A DNA stretch of 64,000 nucleotides, taken from NCBI GenBank assembly GCA_024195265.1, contig JAJLRJ010000003.1, positions 57,233,489-57,297,488 of the forward strand, given 5' to 3'. Every line of letters starts with the position of its first letter. Within the stretch, counting starts at the first letter, position 1. This DNA comes from Dendrophyllia cribrosa (Eukaryota; Cnidaria; Anthozoa; Scleractinia; Dendrophylliidae). Shown in pieces: positions 23,347-33,724 of this stretch. The translations under genes were made by a program, and so were the position numbers. The notes under the pieces are model-generated. The model worked only from the letters and a program-made list of their open reading frames with translations, was not told the origin of the DNA and did no database searches.

Positions 23347-23870
23347 CTTTATTTAAACACGGTAAAAATTCGTCAGCTAAAAATCATTATAATACTAACA
23401 CAAAGCAATAAACTAATATTAAAAAATATCTATATATGAAGAATTTAATAAATAATAAAAAGCTGCTTTCCACGAATGCCGTGCCTTATAGTTCCCCTTT
23501 GAGAAGTCGTTTAAATTGCCCAAGGGACTCAGCTTTCCTTACATTATGAGAAAGGCTGTTCCAGAGCATGGCGCCACTATAACTGAAACTATTTTTATAA
23601 TAGTTTGTGCGCGGCAATGGAACATTAAGTTTATCCTCAGAGTCCCTTAGGTTGTAACTAATTTCTCGCTTCTCAAATTTAGAACTTAGATAGTTTGGAG
23701 CCAACCCGTGTAGAGACCTATAAACCATCGTAGCTCTTTGAATTTGTTGCTGGCAAGCAAGATTTTTCCATCCTAGGAGTTCTAATAGATTACCAGCATC
23801 TACGTCATAGTCTGAATAGGTCAAAACACGGGCTGCTCTGTTTGAAATGCGGTTGGCGTGGATGGGCTGC
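23307..23870 (-). mobile_element. LINE 3' end nested in the gypsy-like element
   Basis: The minus-strand frame encodes the C-terminus usual for cnidarian non-LTR retrotransposons: NRAARVLT, LLELLGWKNL, RATMVYRSLHGLAPNYL, YNLRDSEDKLNVP and MLWNSLSHNVRKA, ending at a stop near 23,486. A short 3' UTR and an (ATCT)n tail follow (GATA repeats at 23,313-23,344 on the plus strand). The 5' side is cut off within the reverse-transcriptase tail, a typical 5'-truncated insertion. It interrupts the region between integrase and the 3' LTR. Confidence 0.75.
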
Positions 23871-24157
23871 TGGCTTGAGGTGTTTGATTGCTCTCCAATT
23901 TAATTTCTTCCGACTTCCCATTGACCTCCAGGATGAAATGTTTGTCTGATCGTCAGAGCACCCGGAAGGGGCCGGTGTAGGGTCGGGGGATGGGCGGCTT
24001 GTGGGCGTCCTGTCGGACGCAGACATGACTTGCAGAGTGCAGGTCAGGGGGAAGATAGGTATTAGATGATCGGTGCCGTTGCGTGGAGACGAACTGTTGA
24101 CACTGCCTGGAGTGACGTAATCTTGAAACGAACGAGGAAGGGTCCTCGAAATCCGGG

Positions 24158-24526
24158 TCAGAGAAGAAGTCTCCTGATAAGCGCCGTAGTTCCATAAACC
24201 AACTCGGCTGAGGTGCATGACATGCCCTCCTTGAGGGTTGCTCTGATACCAAGATGTACAATAGGTAGTTCATCGACCCAGTTACTTCCGACTAGCCTTG
24301 CTTTCAGCCCACCTTTCAAGTGCCTCTGGAACCGTTCCGCAAACTCAAACTGTCGTCCTCGATCGAAGGTGATTGTCGTGTGTACGCCAAAGCGGGAAAC
24401 CCAGCCCGACAACAAAGCAGAAGCGCAGGACTCAGAAGTAGCATCGGTCATCGGAATCGCTTCGGGCCAGCTTGTATACCTATCGATACATGTGAACAGG
24501 TACGTGTAGCCTTTTGAAGGCGGCAA
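24158..24526 (-). pseudogene. Integrase core fragment (gypsy-like)
   Basis: The frame encodes FTCIDRYTSWPEAIPM and TFDRGRQFE, the first two Asp motifs of a DDE integrase core. The region that should carry the catalytic Glu is missing: QFEFAERFQRHLKGGLKA joins directly where about 25 residues are usual. The C-terminal part continues in another frame (23,805-24,218). It is a non-functional remnant. Confidence 0.7.
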
Positions 24527-24583
24527 AGGACCAACAATATGAACATGAACACTGTCAAAACGAGAATCAGGTTCGGAAAAGGC

Positions 24584-25015
24584 CTAGATTGGGGCCTTGA
24601 CATGGCGCTGAATCTTGGATTGTTGGCAGTCGTGACAAGCCCGGGTCCAGTTAGCTATGTCTCGTTTCATATTGGGCCAGACATACCGTTCAGCTACCAG
24701 GTGACGAGATGCCTTGATCCCGGGGTGAGACAATGAATGCAGATTGTTGAAAATGTCACGGCGCATCGTTGACGGAACGTGGTCGTGGACGACCTTGGGA
24801 GACATCGCAAAGAATGGTGTGTTTCGAGTTCGGGATGGAAATCTGTTCCAGTTGTAGTGACGTGGTGGAGAAAGATAATTCTGAAGCTCTTCATCATGGC
24901 TTTGAGCTGCAGCCATAGCTTTAAGGTAGCGGGGTGATTGCTCGATGACAAAAAACGTTGCGCGAAAGTGCGTCCGCAGCACGGTTAGCTTGTCCTTCAA
25001 TATGGCGGATGTCAT
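24584..25015 (-). pseudogene. Integrase zinc-binding region (gypsy-like)
   Basis: The frame carries the H2C2 finger: LHSLSHPGIKASRHLV, RYVWPNMKRDI and ACHDCQQSK. It belongs to the same element as the core fragment to its left. Confidence 0.7.
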
Positions 25016-25022
25016 TCGTAAA

Positions 25023-25437
25023 CTAAGGGTGAAAATTAAAAAAAGAAGACTGCCACTTAACCGTCGAAAATATTGAAGGGGTCTCGGCCGACAACAGTCG
25101 ATCGTGCCCTCTCACTTTCAAATTCGTTCCTACTGGCCTGACAAATACCAGGTGTCGAGCCTGGCGTGGTGAACGCCGCTCAGCACTAGATTGGAGTGCG
25201 AAGGTAAGAGGCTTGTGGTCAGTGTTGATGTGGAAAACTCGACCTTCAACAAAGTATCGAACATGTCGATATGTGTTCAAGCACAGCGCCGACTGCCAGG
25301 TTCGACGCATCTGTCGTGATGCAAGTCGGTGCGTTAGGTTGAGGATGAACTAACATTACAGCCTCTGACAGCGTCTGTTTGGCTTGTTTAAACGCTGTCT
25401 GGCAAGAAGTGGTCCAAGTGAAACACTCAACAAACAT
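25023..25437 (-). pseudogene. RNase H region (gypsy-like), frame broken
   Basis: Two overlapping frames carry halves of the domain: CITTDASNLAVGAVL (25,246-25,437) and FHINTDHKPLTFAL (25,023-25,310). A deletion and a frameshift between them remove the middle. Confidence 0.65.
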
Positions 25438-26479
25438 TTCGCGGGATTAATGACCAGTCCACGGTCTGATAAGCGCTGGAAGAGTGCTCTAAGGTGCTAA
25501 AGGTGTTCCTCCACAGATCGACTGGCCACCAAGATGTCATTAAGACGAAGTATAAACCACGGCAAACATCATCAATGAAACGCTGGAAGGTCTGAGAGGC
25601 GTTTCGCAAGCCGAAGGGCATATGGCGGAATTCGTAAAGACCGAAAGGCGTAATAATGGCGGTCTTGGCAATGTCCTCCTCATTCATCGGAATTTGGTGG
25701 TAGGCGCGCACCAGGTCGATTTTTGAGAAGATGGTCGAACCTGCCAAGTGTGAGGTGAAGTCTTGTGTGAGAATGGGATAACGGTCAGCGGTTGTGATGT
25801 CATTTAGTCTCCTGTAATCTCCACACGGTCGCCATTCGTCATTCCCTTTAGGTACCATATGGAGTGGTGAAGCCCACGTGCTCGATGATGGCTGTATGAT
25901 CCCCATGTGAAGGAGCTTATTGAACTCTGCTTTCGCAACGGTTAGCTTTTCAGGTGACAAGCGGCGTGGTCGGGAAAAGACGGGTCGACCTTCGGTGACG
26001 ATGTGATGAGAAACCCCGTGCTTAACAGGGGTGTCGCTTGTACATGGTGTTGTCAGAGATGGAAATTCGTCCAGGAGCCGTGTGTACGGATCTGCACCTG
26101 AAGGAAGAGTGGAGATGCTGTTAAGACCTAGGGGTGGGTCTGTCGAAGGTTCAGCTGTAATGCGTGTCCCGTTGAGTGTGTCGATTAAGCGCTTCTGGTC
26201 AAGATCTACCAACAATTTGTGTTGTAGGAGGACATCGGCTCCAATGATTGGTTGAGTCACATCAGCTACTAGGAATCGCCAGGTGAGAGGGCGTGGGAGC
26301 CCAAAGTCGAGAGTAAATTGTTTATAACCATAAGTGTTTATGAAGGAATTGTTCGCAGCTCGTAATGTGACGTCACTTTTGTTCCACCGGTCTGGCGTTC
26401 CGGCAGGAAAAACACTAACTTCGGCGCCAGTATCAATGAAAAAATTGCTGTTTAGAGTTTTTATCAAAAAGTCGAACAA
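25427..26479 (-). pseudogene. Protease and reverse transcriptase start (gypsy-like pol)
   Basis: It begins with an aspartic protease ([19 protein letters not shown] motif), then a linker, then RT motifs: [41 protein letters not shown] and [18 protein letters not shown]. The frame shifts just after FIDDVCRGL, where the YxDD active-site motif should follow. It is a dead pol frame. Confidence 0.8.
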
Positions 26480-26740
26480 GACGAGAATTTCCAGTCGAAT
26501 GGGCTGCGTTCATCGACTAACCTTGGAGTTTCTCGACTGCTGTAGAAACTTGCAAAGCTTGCGGCATTTCATAGCTTTCGAACCAAATCGCTCGTGGTAC
26601 CAACATACTTCTGGCGTCGAGCCACGTTGTTGTTCTTCGCGCCCTGGTTTTCGCTGAGACTGTAGTGCTCGCCAGATCTTCTGTAGCTCTGTGTGAATCG
26701 CAGCGATTTCTGGATTTCCACCTTGTTGGATCTCGCTAAC

Positions 26741-27232
26741 CTACCCTTTTTGACCTTGGACTTCGACCATGTTGTCAGCGATTTCGGCTATATCACTGAG
26801 GTTGGTTTCTTTGTGCATCGCCAGAGCTGTGCGAACGGTGAGGGGAAGTTTCTGAAGGAAAAGCTCACGGAAAATCTCATCTTTGTCAGCGTCCGCTGTC
26901 GTACCACCGCGGAGTTTCCCGTCGCCGAGGTCTTCAACATGCAGGGGTTGATGCAATTGCTGGCGTTTTGTCAGGCAAACTCCCTTCTTCGATTCGTTTT
27001 TACTTGCTGTATAAGGGTCTTCCGGGAGACGCAGGATAATGTCACGCACTTCGGAAGCATATTGTGCTGGAAGAACACGAACAACATGACCAATTTTCGT
27101 CTTTTCCTTTGTGATGTGTTGTGCTTCGAACAAAGCCTCGGCTTGAGCGAACCAGAGCTCTGGATCGGACGGCCAGAAGTCCGGTAACTTTAGAGAGACT
27201 ACATTTGTGGTAACGATCGCTTCGTCGGGCAT
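26741..27232 (-). CDS. gag-like frame of the gypsy-like element
   Basis: The ATG at 27,232 lies about 20 bases inside the 5' LTR edge. The 163-residue product starts MPDEAIVTTNVVSLKLPDFW and contains the retrotransposon gag core (DPELWFAQAEALFEAQH, KTKIGHVVRVLP, LPLTVRTALAMHKETNLSD). A zinc knuckle is not seen. Confidence 0.65.
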   Translation of the reverse strand: MPDEAIVTTNVVSLKLPDFWPSDPELWFAQAEALFEAQHITKEKTKIGHVVRVLPAQYASEVRDIILRLPEDPYTASKNESKKGVCLTKRQQLHQPLHVEDLGDGKLRGGTTADADKDEIFRELFLQKLPLTVRTALAMHKETNLSDIAEIADNMVEVQGQKG

Positions 27233-27253
27233 GTTTTGCGTCGGGGTCACCAA

Positions 27254-27449
27254 TTTAGCGTCCAGAAGATACACTAAATGCAACACAAGTGAGTAACTCA
27301 ACAACATGTATTTCATTTCACCATCGAAGGGGAAATATTACAGCGACAGAAGGCCACGTGTTCTAACAATTTCGTAACCCCCCTCTAAGGGAGTTCTATG
27401 GTGTAATCTAAATGTCACACAACAAAGTCACAAGTCTTAGGACGCCACA
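27254..27449 (-). repeat. 5' LTR of the gypsy-like element
   Basis: 196 bp, paired with 22,946-23,141. The adjacent internal sequence TTGGTGACCCCGA (minus strand, 27,241-27,253) is the primer-binding-site candidate. Confidence 0.85.
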
Positions 27450-27453
27450 GCTT

Positions 27454-28318
27454 CTTTAAGAATACATTGATGAGATTGCATGTCACAGGTTTACACTTCG
27501 AAAGCGAGGCTTGGGGGTGAAATTATATTTATATATAGCTTGTCTAACGTAAACATGCATTAGGAATATTGCCTGGCGATCTGCCGATACGTTTTCGTCC
27601 CGACAAACGATCACAGAAATCGTAGCACCCAAAACCAGTGCCCAGACTCACAGTTGTAAATTAGGGAACTTATTGGGGTGGTTAAAGTTTCTCCATTTTA
27701 TATAGAAATGGTAATCAACAAGGATTTATCCCACTGAGAAGATGATACATATGTCAACACATGTGAAGATGTCGATCTTATTTTAACTTTTGAAAAGTGA
27801 TACAGTCAACTCTCCCTTAGCGACCACCCTTCGTGCAGGACATAGGTGGTCGCTTAAGAAGGTGGTCGTTAAGAGAGAGTCGGCTGTACTTATTCTTCAC
27901 GTTAGCTACGACGTTTGCTCCAACTAGATTCTAAACGAATTGAGAGGTATTCTATAATCGACAAACCTTTAGATCTTCCGACGTCAAGAATCTTTTTAAC
28001 ACATGACCAAATTATGAGAATCCCTTGTACTGTATGACTTTCGGACAACGTTTAGACAATTTTCGAACATCCTTGAAATTTTTCGGAAAGTATGATTTCA
28101 TTCACGCACCAGTGTAAATAAATGGTTCTATATTTCAACAAAATTGACTTAAAAAGGTAATTAATTACTTTGTAAATTACTTTAAGGGAGATCAGACTTC
28201 GAGTCGTTGCTAAGAACAGTATTTTGCAGCAAGCTGTTTTGGATCATTTCTTGCCGCTAAAATGGTGAAGAACGTATGTGGAGTAACATCTGATGTAAAA
28301 AAAAAAACAGTCCAATTT
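27454..28318. other. 3' flank of gene A, homologous to the flank of gene B
   Basis: The stretch from 27,590 to about 27,790 matches 48,320-48,510 behind gene B in short blocks (ACAAACGATC/G, CCCA(A)A.C.GTGC/ATGCTCAGA, GTGAAGAT(G/A)T(C/T)GAT). It marks continuing homology past the gypsy insertion. No gene is seen. Confidence 0.5.
27801..27888. mobile_element. Tiny TA-ended MITE
   Basis: TACAGTCAACTCTCCCTTAG and GCGACCACC at the left pair with GGTGGTCG, TTAAGAGAGAGTCGGCTGTA at the right. At 88 bp with TA termini it is a Tc1/mariner-type miniature element. Confidence 0.65.
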
Positions 28319-29832
28319 GAAGGTATTTCTATACAGTTTTCTGGAGAACATACCTACATTTTTCAATCGGTTTTTAAGCGGTCTTTTCCTAGTCAGATCA
28401 ACGTGAAATTTTCACTATTAACTTGTTTTGAATTAAAGTTTGGATAAATATATATTCTGGTAAAATCGATATTACCCTGACGACGATAAACAAGAAACTT
28501 CGAAATCAGTAAAAGTGAAATATTGCGAGTTTAAGATTTCGCATTGAAAATCTCACATAGATATCTTAAAAGTATGGTATATGGCATTTAGCAAATTTCC
28601 GCCAGTTTTCCGTGATGTGGACTCTTATTTACCACGATTTACGTCATCGCATGGTCAAAATGTTGTGGACTCACAACTCACAAATTTTGACCATGTGATG
28701 ACGTAAATCGTGGTAAATAAGAGTCCACACCATGGAAAACCGCTGAAAATCTGTGTTTACCACAATATTTAGAAATTGCGTGATGTTAGCGTCAGTACCG
28801 TTGTCTGCACTCTCATTTATAAATTTCGTTGTGATCTACTGTGCATCTATTATTATCTGTATTCGAGCATGATTGTACCTTATTACTCTCCTTACTACTT
28901 TCCAGATTCCATTTAGTCTCCTTTTACATGTAGGATTACTTTGAGCAATAAATGTATTTTGCGTTTTAAAAACGTTTCTAAAGCAGGCATTTTGAACGCA
29001 AAAGAAAACGGTGCAAAGAAATTTGCATCAACAAGCATGCATTGAAATGTTTCAATCACGGAGGAATGTAGTGCGCATTGATTTGAAATCATTACTGAGC
29101 ATAACTTAAAAATGTGAATTTGTAACGCAAACTTTTTGACCGGTTCGTACGTCGTCTTCATCTTTAAATTTAAAGGCGTTCCAGTGAATCAATGTCAATG
29201 AAACTTTTAGATAATATTTTGCATATCGGTAACTATGCGTGGTGAACGTTTTAAAAAAAATCCATCAAGCCTCTTTTTTTATTTTTTTTTTTCAAAAGCA
29301 ATTAAAATAGAAAATTACCCAAAAAATGCACATGGAGAGATGTTAGGAAAAAAGGTTGTTCTCATGATCGCAAAAGAGAAAGTAAATAAAAATTACATGG
29401 TGTGCAAACATATCATCAATCTACTTTTTGACACTATCTTGAAGTAATTCACAAAACCAGTGTCAATCTCTCGATCAATTTAATACCAGTATACAAATAG
29501 TAAGGTTTGAAATGTTATCGCGATTTATTTGAAATCAAACATACAGATTTTTTATATTCTTGCAAAATAAATATGCCAAATACCATATTTTAAGATGTCT
29601 ATGTGGAATTTTTAATGCGAAATCTTAAACGCGCAATATTTCACTTTTACTGATTTCGAAGTACCTTGTTTATCGTCGTCATGGTAATATCGATTTTACC
29701 AGAATATATATTTAGCCTAACTTTGATTCAAAACAAGTTAATAGTGTTAATCTGACTTGGAAATGACCGCTTAAAAGCTGATTGAAAAATGTAGGTATGG
29801 TCTCCAGAAAAATGTATCGAAACACCTTAAGG
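28319..29832. mobile_element. Inverted-repeat element of 1.5 kb
   Basis: The left arm (about 28,319-28,600) and right arm (about 29,560-29,832) are diverged inverted copies: ACATACCTACATTTTTCAAT, CTTGTTTTGAAT, ATATATTCTGGTAAAATCGA and TTTCGAAATCAGTAAAAGTG all recur as complements. A separate strong palindrome lies at 28,617-28,738. Internal frames show no transposase. Confidence 0.6.
28617..28738. repeat. Strong 120-bp palindrome
   Basis: GTGGACTCTTATTTACCACG, ATTTACGTCATC and CATGGTCAAAAT are followed by their exact complements in reverse order around a short loop. It is probably a separate foldback element nested in the 1.5-kb element. Confidence 0.75.
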
Positions 29833-30810
29833 TGGCTCGACTGGATTTTTTTTGGCGCGATATTCCCTCTAAGTTTAAGCATTAACTACGACGTCATTAA
29901 CAATGCTATGGAAAAACGGTCACCACAGCTGTAATAGATAAAGATGAAAATTTACTAAGACCATAGCAACGTAATGACACCATGACGTTTTTTACTTGCT
30001 GTCGCTTTTCTGGGCACCAGAGTTTTTTTTTTTCGGCAATCGCTTAGGGAGCTTGTACCTCCCATAGCCGCCTCGATTGTGGCAAAGATTGAACAAATTC
30101 TATAAGAGCGTTTTTGAAATTTTTTAGGGAGACGTTTTGGCGATTATAAATACAGTGAAAAACATACTGTCGACATAATGGGCTAATATCTAAAGAAAAC
30201 GATGCGCTTTGGTAATGCGGTTTCATCTCATAGTATTTAGAGAGAGAACCATTGTTAATGCATGATTGCGTTATTAAAGGACGCTGTCCTGCCGAAATAA
30301 CAACATTTTGCATACCTTATGTCCATGTTATACTGCCAAATGTCAGTCAATATACAAAAGATTCTATAGAGCAAAACAGAAGCAGTAGTTTGGAGATAAA
30401 GTGCAGGATTACAAGGATGGAAGTGGATTACGCAGTTCATCAAATTTGATTTCGTGACAGGCGGTAAAGAAATCAAAATTACCACCACACTAAAGAAAGC
30501 CCCAGGCCATAATCATGAAAACACGATATAAAAGCCGGGACAGTGTCCCTTTAAAGACAAATAAGCACAGTTAAACAGAGACTCAAAAATCTATTTTTTT
30601 TCATTTTACAAACGATTATCCCAATTGACTTATTTTTCTTGTTTATTAAAATTCTTTAGTCTAATTTATCTATTATAATATATTTTGTAATATTAATGAC
30701 TTTGTTAATCAATTTAGTCAGCCGTAAACGCATTAGTACAACGTTAAGAATAAATGTAATGAAAAGTCCCTGAGAAGTTTACGTCATTGCCGACTTCAGA
30801 AACTGTGTTG
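29833..30810. other. No supported gene
   Basis: The left edge (TTAAGGTGGCTCGACTGG) resembles the end of an inverted-repeat element, but its partner end was not found. A minus-strand frame at 30,044-30,313 has no recognisable family. Confidence 0.4.
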
Positions 30811-31010
30811 AGGCGCGGTGGTGTAGTAGTTATCACGCTGGACTTCAGATCGCTGGTTTGTGACCTGCAGTGGTCTCAACCGTCGTGTTGTTTCTTTACA
30901 AAAAGAAACTTTATTCCATATTAAATTGTCTCTTTTCACCCAGGTGTACAAAATGCGATAAAATGCTGCCATGGACCGGCATCCCATGGACCATTAGGGG
31001 GAAATAACAA
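30811..31010 (+). mobile_element. tRNA-derived SINE
   Basis: The head has a box A resembling a Val/Asp-type tRNA (GGTGGTGTAGTAGTTATCAC) and a tRNA-like GGACTTCAGATC loop. A body follows with ACCCAGGTGTACAAAATG and CCATGGACCGGCATCCCATG, a pattern seen in tRNA-headed SINEs. There is no poly-A tail. Confidence 0.5.
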
Positions 31011-31691
31011 TACTAATAGGAAGCTTAAGCAACCACGACGCCGACGGCAGCGAGAACGGCACAAAAAAAAATAGGTTTAATGAGCGAAAACAATGCCTCT
31101 GCACGTGCGTTTTACATTTTGTTACATTTCTTTGCCGTACCCTGCAAAACAATAACGTCAAATGATGAAATTATAGGTTTTGTGGAGAACGTAAACACAC
31201 GACGGTCAATTTGAACTGGTAAGCCATTTCTTCAAATTCAGCTCCTAGCCAATCCAGTCACATTAGACAAACTAAACAAATTTAAGCAACTGCAAAGCAG
31301 TTTGAAAAAGCGCAAATCCTTTTTCAAATGACGTTTTCCTTGGCGTTGCCGTCGTCGTTGCTTAAGCTCCCTAATGGTTGCTTCGTGTTACGTCGGTCGA
31401 GTGGGCCTCCTGTGGCTCGTGTGCGACATTAACTCCTTGAGTTACCACTCCAGAAACTAGGGGAGCCAGGGCACAAACAAGAGCCAAACTCACTTGTCTT
31501 ATACTCGTGACTTACAATCTCTTTATGTGTTCTTCCAACATCCCGCGTGATTTATTGAGCCAATAAACCATACAAATGAATGGTCTATTGCTTAAATCAA
31601 CTCCTTATACCTCTGTTATGAGCTTAAATGTAATGATTCCCGCCATATCTTTTCAACGTTGTTCGGAACAAACGTTTATTGAGAAAGATGT
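31011..31691. other. No supported gene
   Basis: Only short frames are present. GGAAGCTTAAGCAACCACGACGCCGACGG (starting 31,020) and GGCGTTGCCGTCGTCGTTGCTTAAGCTCC (ending 31,370) are inverted copies, so about 31,018-31,372 is probably another small inverted-repeat element. Confidence 0.45.
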
Positions 31692-32060
31692 AGGGCCGGT
31701 TATTTAACCGAAGTCTAAATTAGACCGCGGTTTTAAAACAATTAATGGACCTTCACCTCTGTTTATAAATGGGTCATTTTAAGTAGATAAATGTTTTTCC
31801 AGGGCCGGATTCACGAAACCCTCCTAAGTTAAGACGTATCCTAAGTATTGTTTCTTAACAATAGTCCATTGTCATTCCAACAATAGGCTATTGTTAAGAA
31901 ACAATACTTAGGATATGTCTTAACTTAGGAGGGCTTCGTGAATCAGGCTCCTAGTCTGTGCTATATGCCTTCTGACACTGTTTACAGTAAACAACGTTTA
32001 CATATAAGGGTTGGTCAGTTTGAAATTGGTTTAGACCGCAGCTTTGTTAAACACCGGCCC
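31692..32060. mobile_element. Inverted-repeat element with a nested MITE
   Basis: The left end AGGGCCGGTTATTTAACCG and AATTAGACCGCGGTTTT is matched by the inverted right end GGTTTAGACCGCAGCTTTGT and TTAAACACCGGCCC. A second element (31,801-31,952) is inserted inside. The right terminus runs straight into an 11-bp minisatellite made from its own last bases. Confidence 0.6.
31801..31952. mobile_element. MITE with long inverted ends (nested)
   Basis: AGGGCCGGATTCACGAAACC, CTCCTAAGTTAAGAC, ATCCTAAGTATTGTTTCTTA and ACAATAG are followed by their complements. The whole element is a near-perfect 150-bp palindrome. Confidence 0.75.
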
Positions 32061-32150
32061 AGCACCGGCCCAGCACCGGCCCAGCACCGGCCCAGCACCG
32101 GCCCAGCACCGGCCCAGCACCGGCCCATCACCGGCCCAGCACCGGCCCAG
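32052..32150. repeat. Minisatellite, 9 x 11 bp
   Basis: The unit CACCGGCCCAG is repeated nine times with a single change (CCCAT once). The first copy coincides with the terminal inverted repeat of the element to its left. Confidence 0.9.
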
Positions 32151-32940
32151 CATATATATTACTTTTTTGTTGTTGTGCAGAGTAATGGCGGCCGCAAGTA
32201 GATTTGATATAAAAACAGCATGAAATTGCGAATTTACGCATCTTTATTTGTTGCGTAAATATTCGTAAAGAATGAGGCTTTTCTTTACGAAAACATTGCG
32301 CTATGCGTAAAGAAGCGTAAATCCGGACATCGCGTAAAAGTTGCGTAAATGATTAAAGGAGCGTAAATGATAAAGATAATAATAGACGAGATTTACAGTT
32401 TATCATTTACAGAAATACCGTATAAAGTGATACATTATGTCTCAGTGCTCAGTAACGAATTTCCCATCTAATTTCGTTCACTCGCACTGTGAACCTTTAC
32501 GCTTCTTTAACTTTCTTTACGCTTTGTTCTCTACGAACCTTTCCACTTTCTTTACGACAACGTCAGAATTGTTATTGAAAGAAATATGTTACATTTTCAA
32601 TTTTTGTTAACTGATTTAATGAACTATCTATAGTTATCTGATTAGGAACGCTTCGAATTGTTCAGCTAGAAGACATGAATCAAAGAAAAGTCAATTAACA
32701 AAATTTAATTTTGTAGAAAAATCAACTGACCAGATTATAGAGAAAGATCCAAAAGCAACATGGCGGCCACCCAGTTCACACCGCGCGTTACATATACAAA
32801 GAACCTTTGAAATAAAATTTGTCGTGACAGAAGTACAGTTTTTAGCTCTATAAAATGGTCAGCTATTTGGAACAAATGATTAGATTTAAAATTGCCCTCT
32901 AATATCAAAACAGTTCAACAAGGACTAAATCAAGCTTTTA
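32151..32940. other. GCGTAAA-rich stretch, no supported gene
   Basis: Between 32,220 and 32,560 the motif GCGTAAA or CGTAAAG recurs about ten times on the plus strand in the left half, and its complement (TTTACGC, CTTTACG) several times in the right half. It is a degenerate inverted repeat of unknown nature. Confidence 0.4.
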
Positions 32941-33724
32941 AGGTGATGTTACACGAGCCGATTTTTAACGCCGATTTTTAACGCAACATTGTTCCGTTAA
33001 AAATCGATATCGTGTAACATGGCGCACAGGCCGATTTTTAAAGCAACATTCGTCGCGCCAACATGTTGCAGGTTTTTGGAAGCGATTCAAAAACCGGCAA
33101 CATTGTTGCCCGAATTTTGTTGGAGTTGGCGCGTGTAACATCCCCGCCGCTGACTTTTAATGCACCACGGACAACCGAAAAGTGTCACGTTGACACACGT
33201 AAACAGACAAAATGGCGGAGCTTGTTGAAGATGAAGTCGAATTTGTACCTGAAGTTCTCATTATTGTGGCCTGTCTTTCTATATGAACAGCAATGCGCCC
33301 AACCAGATCGTCAAACTTTTTTTTGTCCATACGAAAATATCGTGCGAAGGCAGGTTCATCTTCAAGAGCTAATTCCCTTACTAACTGATGATATACACCT
33401 CTTTCCTCCTTCCTTCTAATCCAACTTCTCGTCCAAATAGTTCGTTCCCGATTCCTTCCTTTTACATCTTCCAAACTGTCCACTAACAACAGAACCCGAA
33501 TGAATTTCAGCCGGTCCGCCATTTTGTTTGTTTACGTGATGTCGACGTGACTTATTTCGATTTGTCGAGCAGGAGCCTGGGCTCAAACGTTGCGGACAAT
33601 GTTAAAAATCGTCTCGTGTAACATACCGTTGCCGACTGTTGCCGCAACAAAGTTGCGTTAAAAGTTGTCTCGTGTAACATGGATTAAAAATCGGCGTTAA
33701 AAATCGGCTCGTGTAACATCACCT
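32941..33724. mobile_element. Harbinger-like non-autonomous DNA transposon
   Basis: The termini AGGTGATGTTACACGAGCCG and complement are perfect inverted repeats, followed by GATTTTTAACGCCGATTTTT. A TTA target duplication lies on each side (32,938-32,940 and 33,725-33,727), as made by PIF/Harbinger elements. It carries a truncated Harbinger-type transposase frame on the minus strand. Confidence 0.8.
33157..33522 (-). pseudogene. Harbinger-type transposase N-terminal remnant
   Basis: The frame starts MADRLKFIRVL and contains WTRSWIRRKEERGVYHQLVR and ELALEDEPAFARYFRMDKKK, then FDDLVGRI. This is the N-terminal region that precedes the DDE domain in Harbinger (HARBI1-like) transposases. The DDE domain is missing, so this is an internally deleted copy. 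Confidence 0.65.

Larger units (their letters stand above)
22946..27449 (-). mobile_element. Ty3/gypsy-like LTR retrotransposon, decayed
   Basis: Two 196-bp LTRs (22,946-23,141 and 27,254-27,449) bound the element, flanked by GCTT on both sides (22,942-22,945 and 27,450-27,453). On the minus strand a primer-binding-like site (TTGGTGACCCCGA) follows the 5' LTR directly and a G-rich polypurine tract precedes the 3' LTR. The order gag, protease, RT, RNase H, integrase is that of Ty3/gypsy. Reading frames are broken in RT, RNase H and integrase, and a LINE end is inserted near the 3' LTR, so it is not autonomous. It lies just downstream of gene A, within sequence homologous to the 3' flank of gene B, so it inserted after the duplication. 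Confidence 0.9.

Noticed and set aside
29235..29447. 70-codon plus-strand frame inside the 1.5-kb inverted-repeat element
   Set aside because: Low-complexity Lys/Phe-rich peptide with no family resemblance; expected by chance in AT-rich DNA.
32041..32150. Direct repeats at 32,052-32,150 and elsewhere as a CRISPR array
   Set aside because: The units are contiguous 11-mers without spacers, and the genome is eukaryotic.
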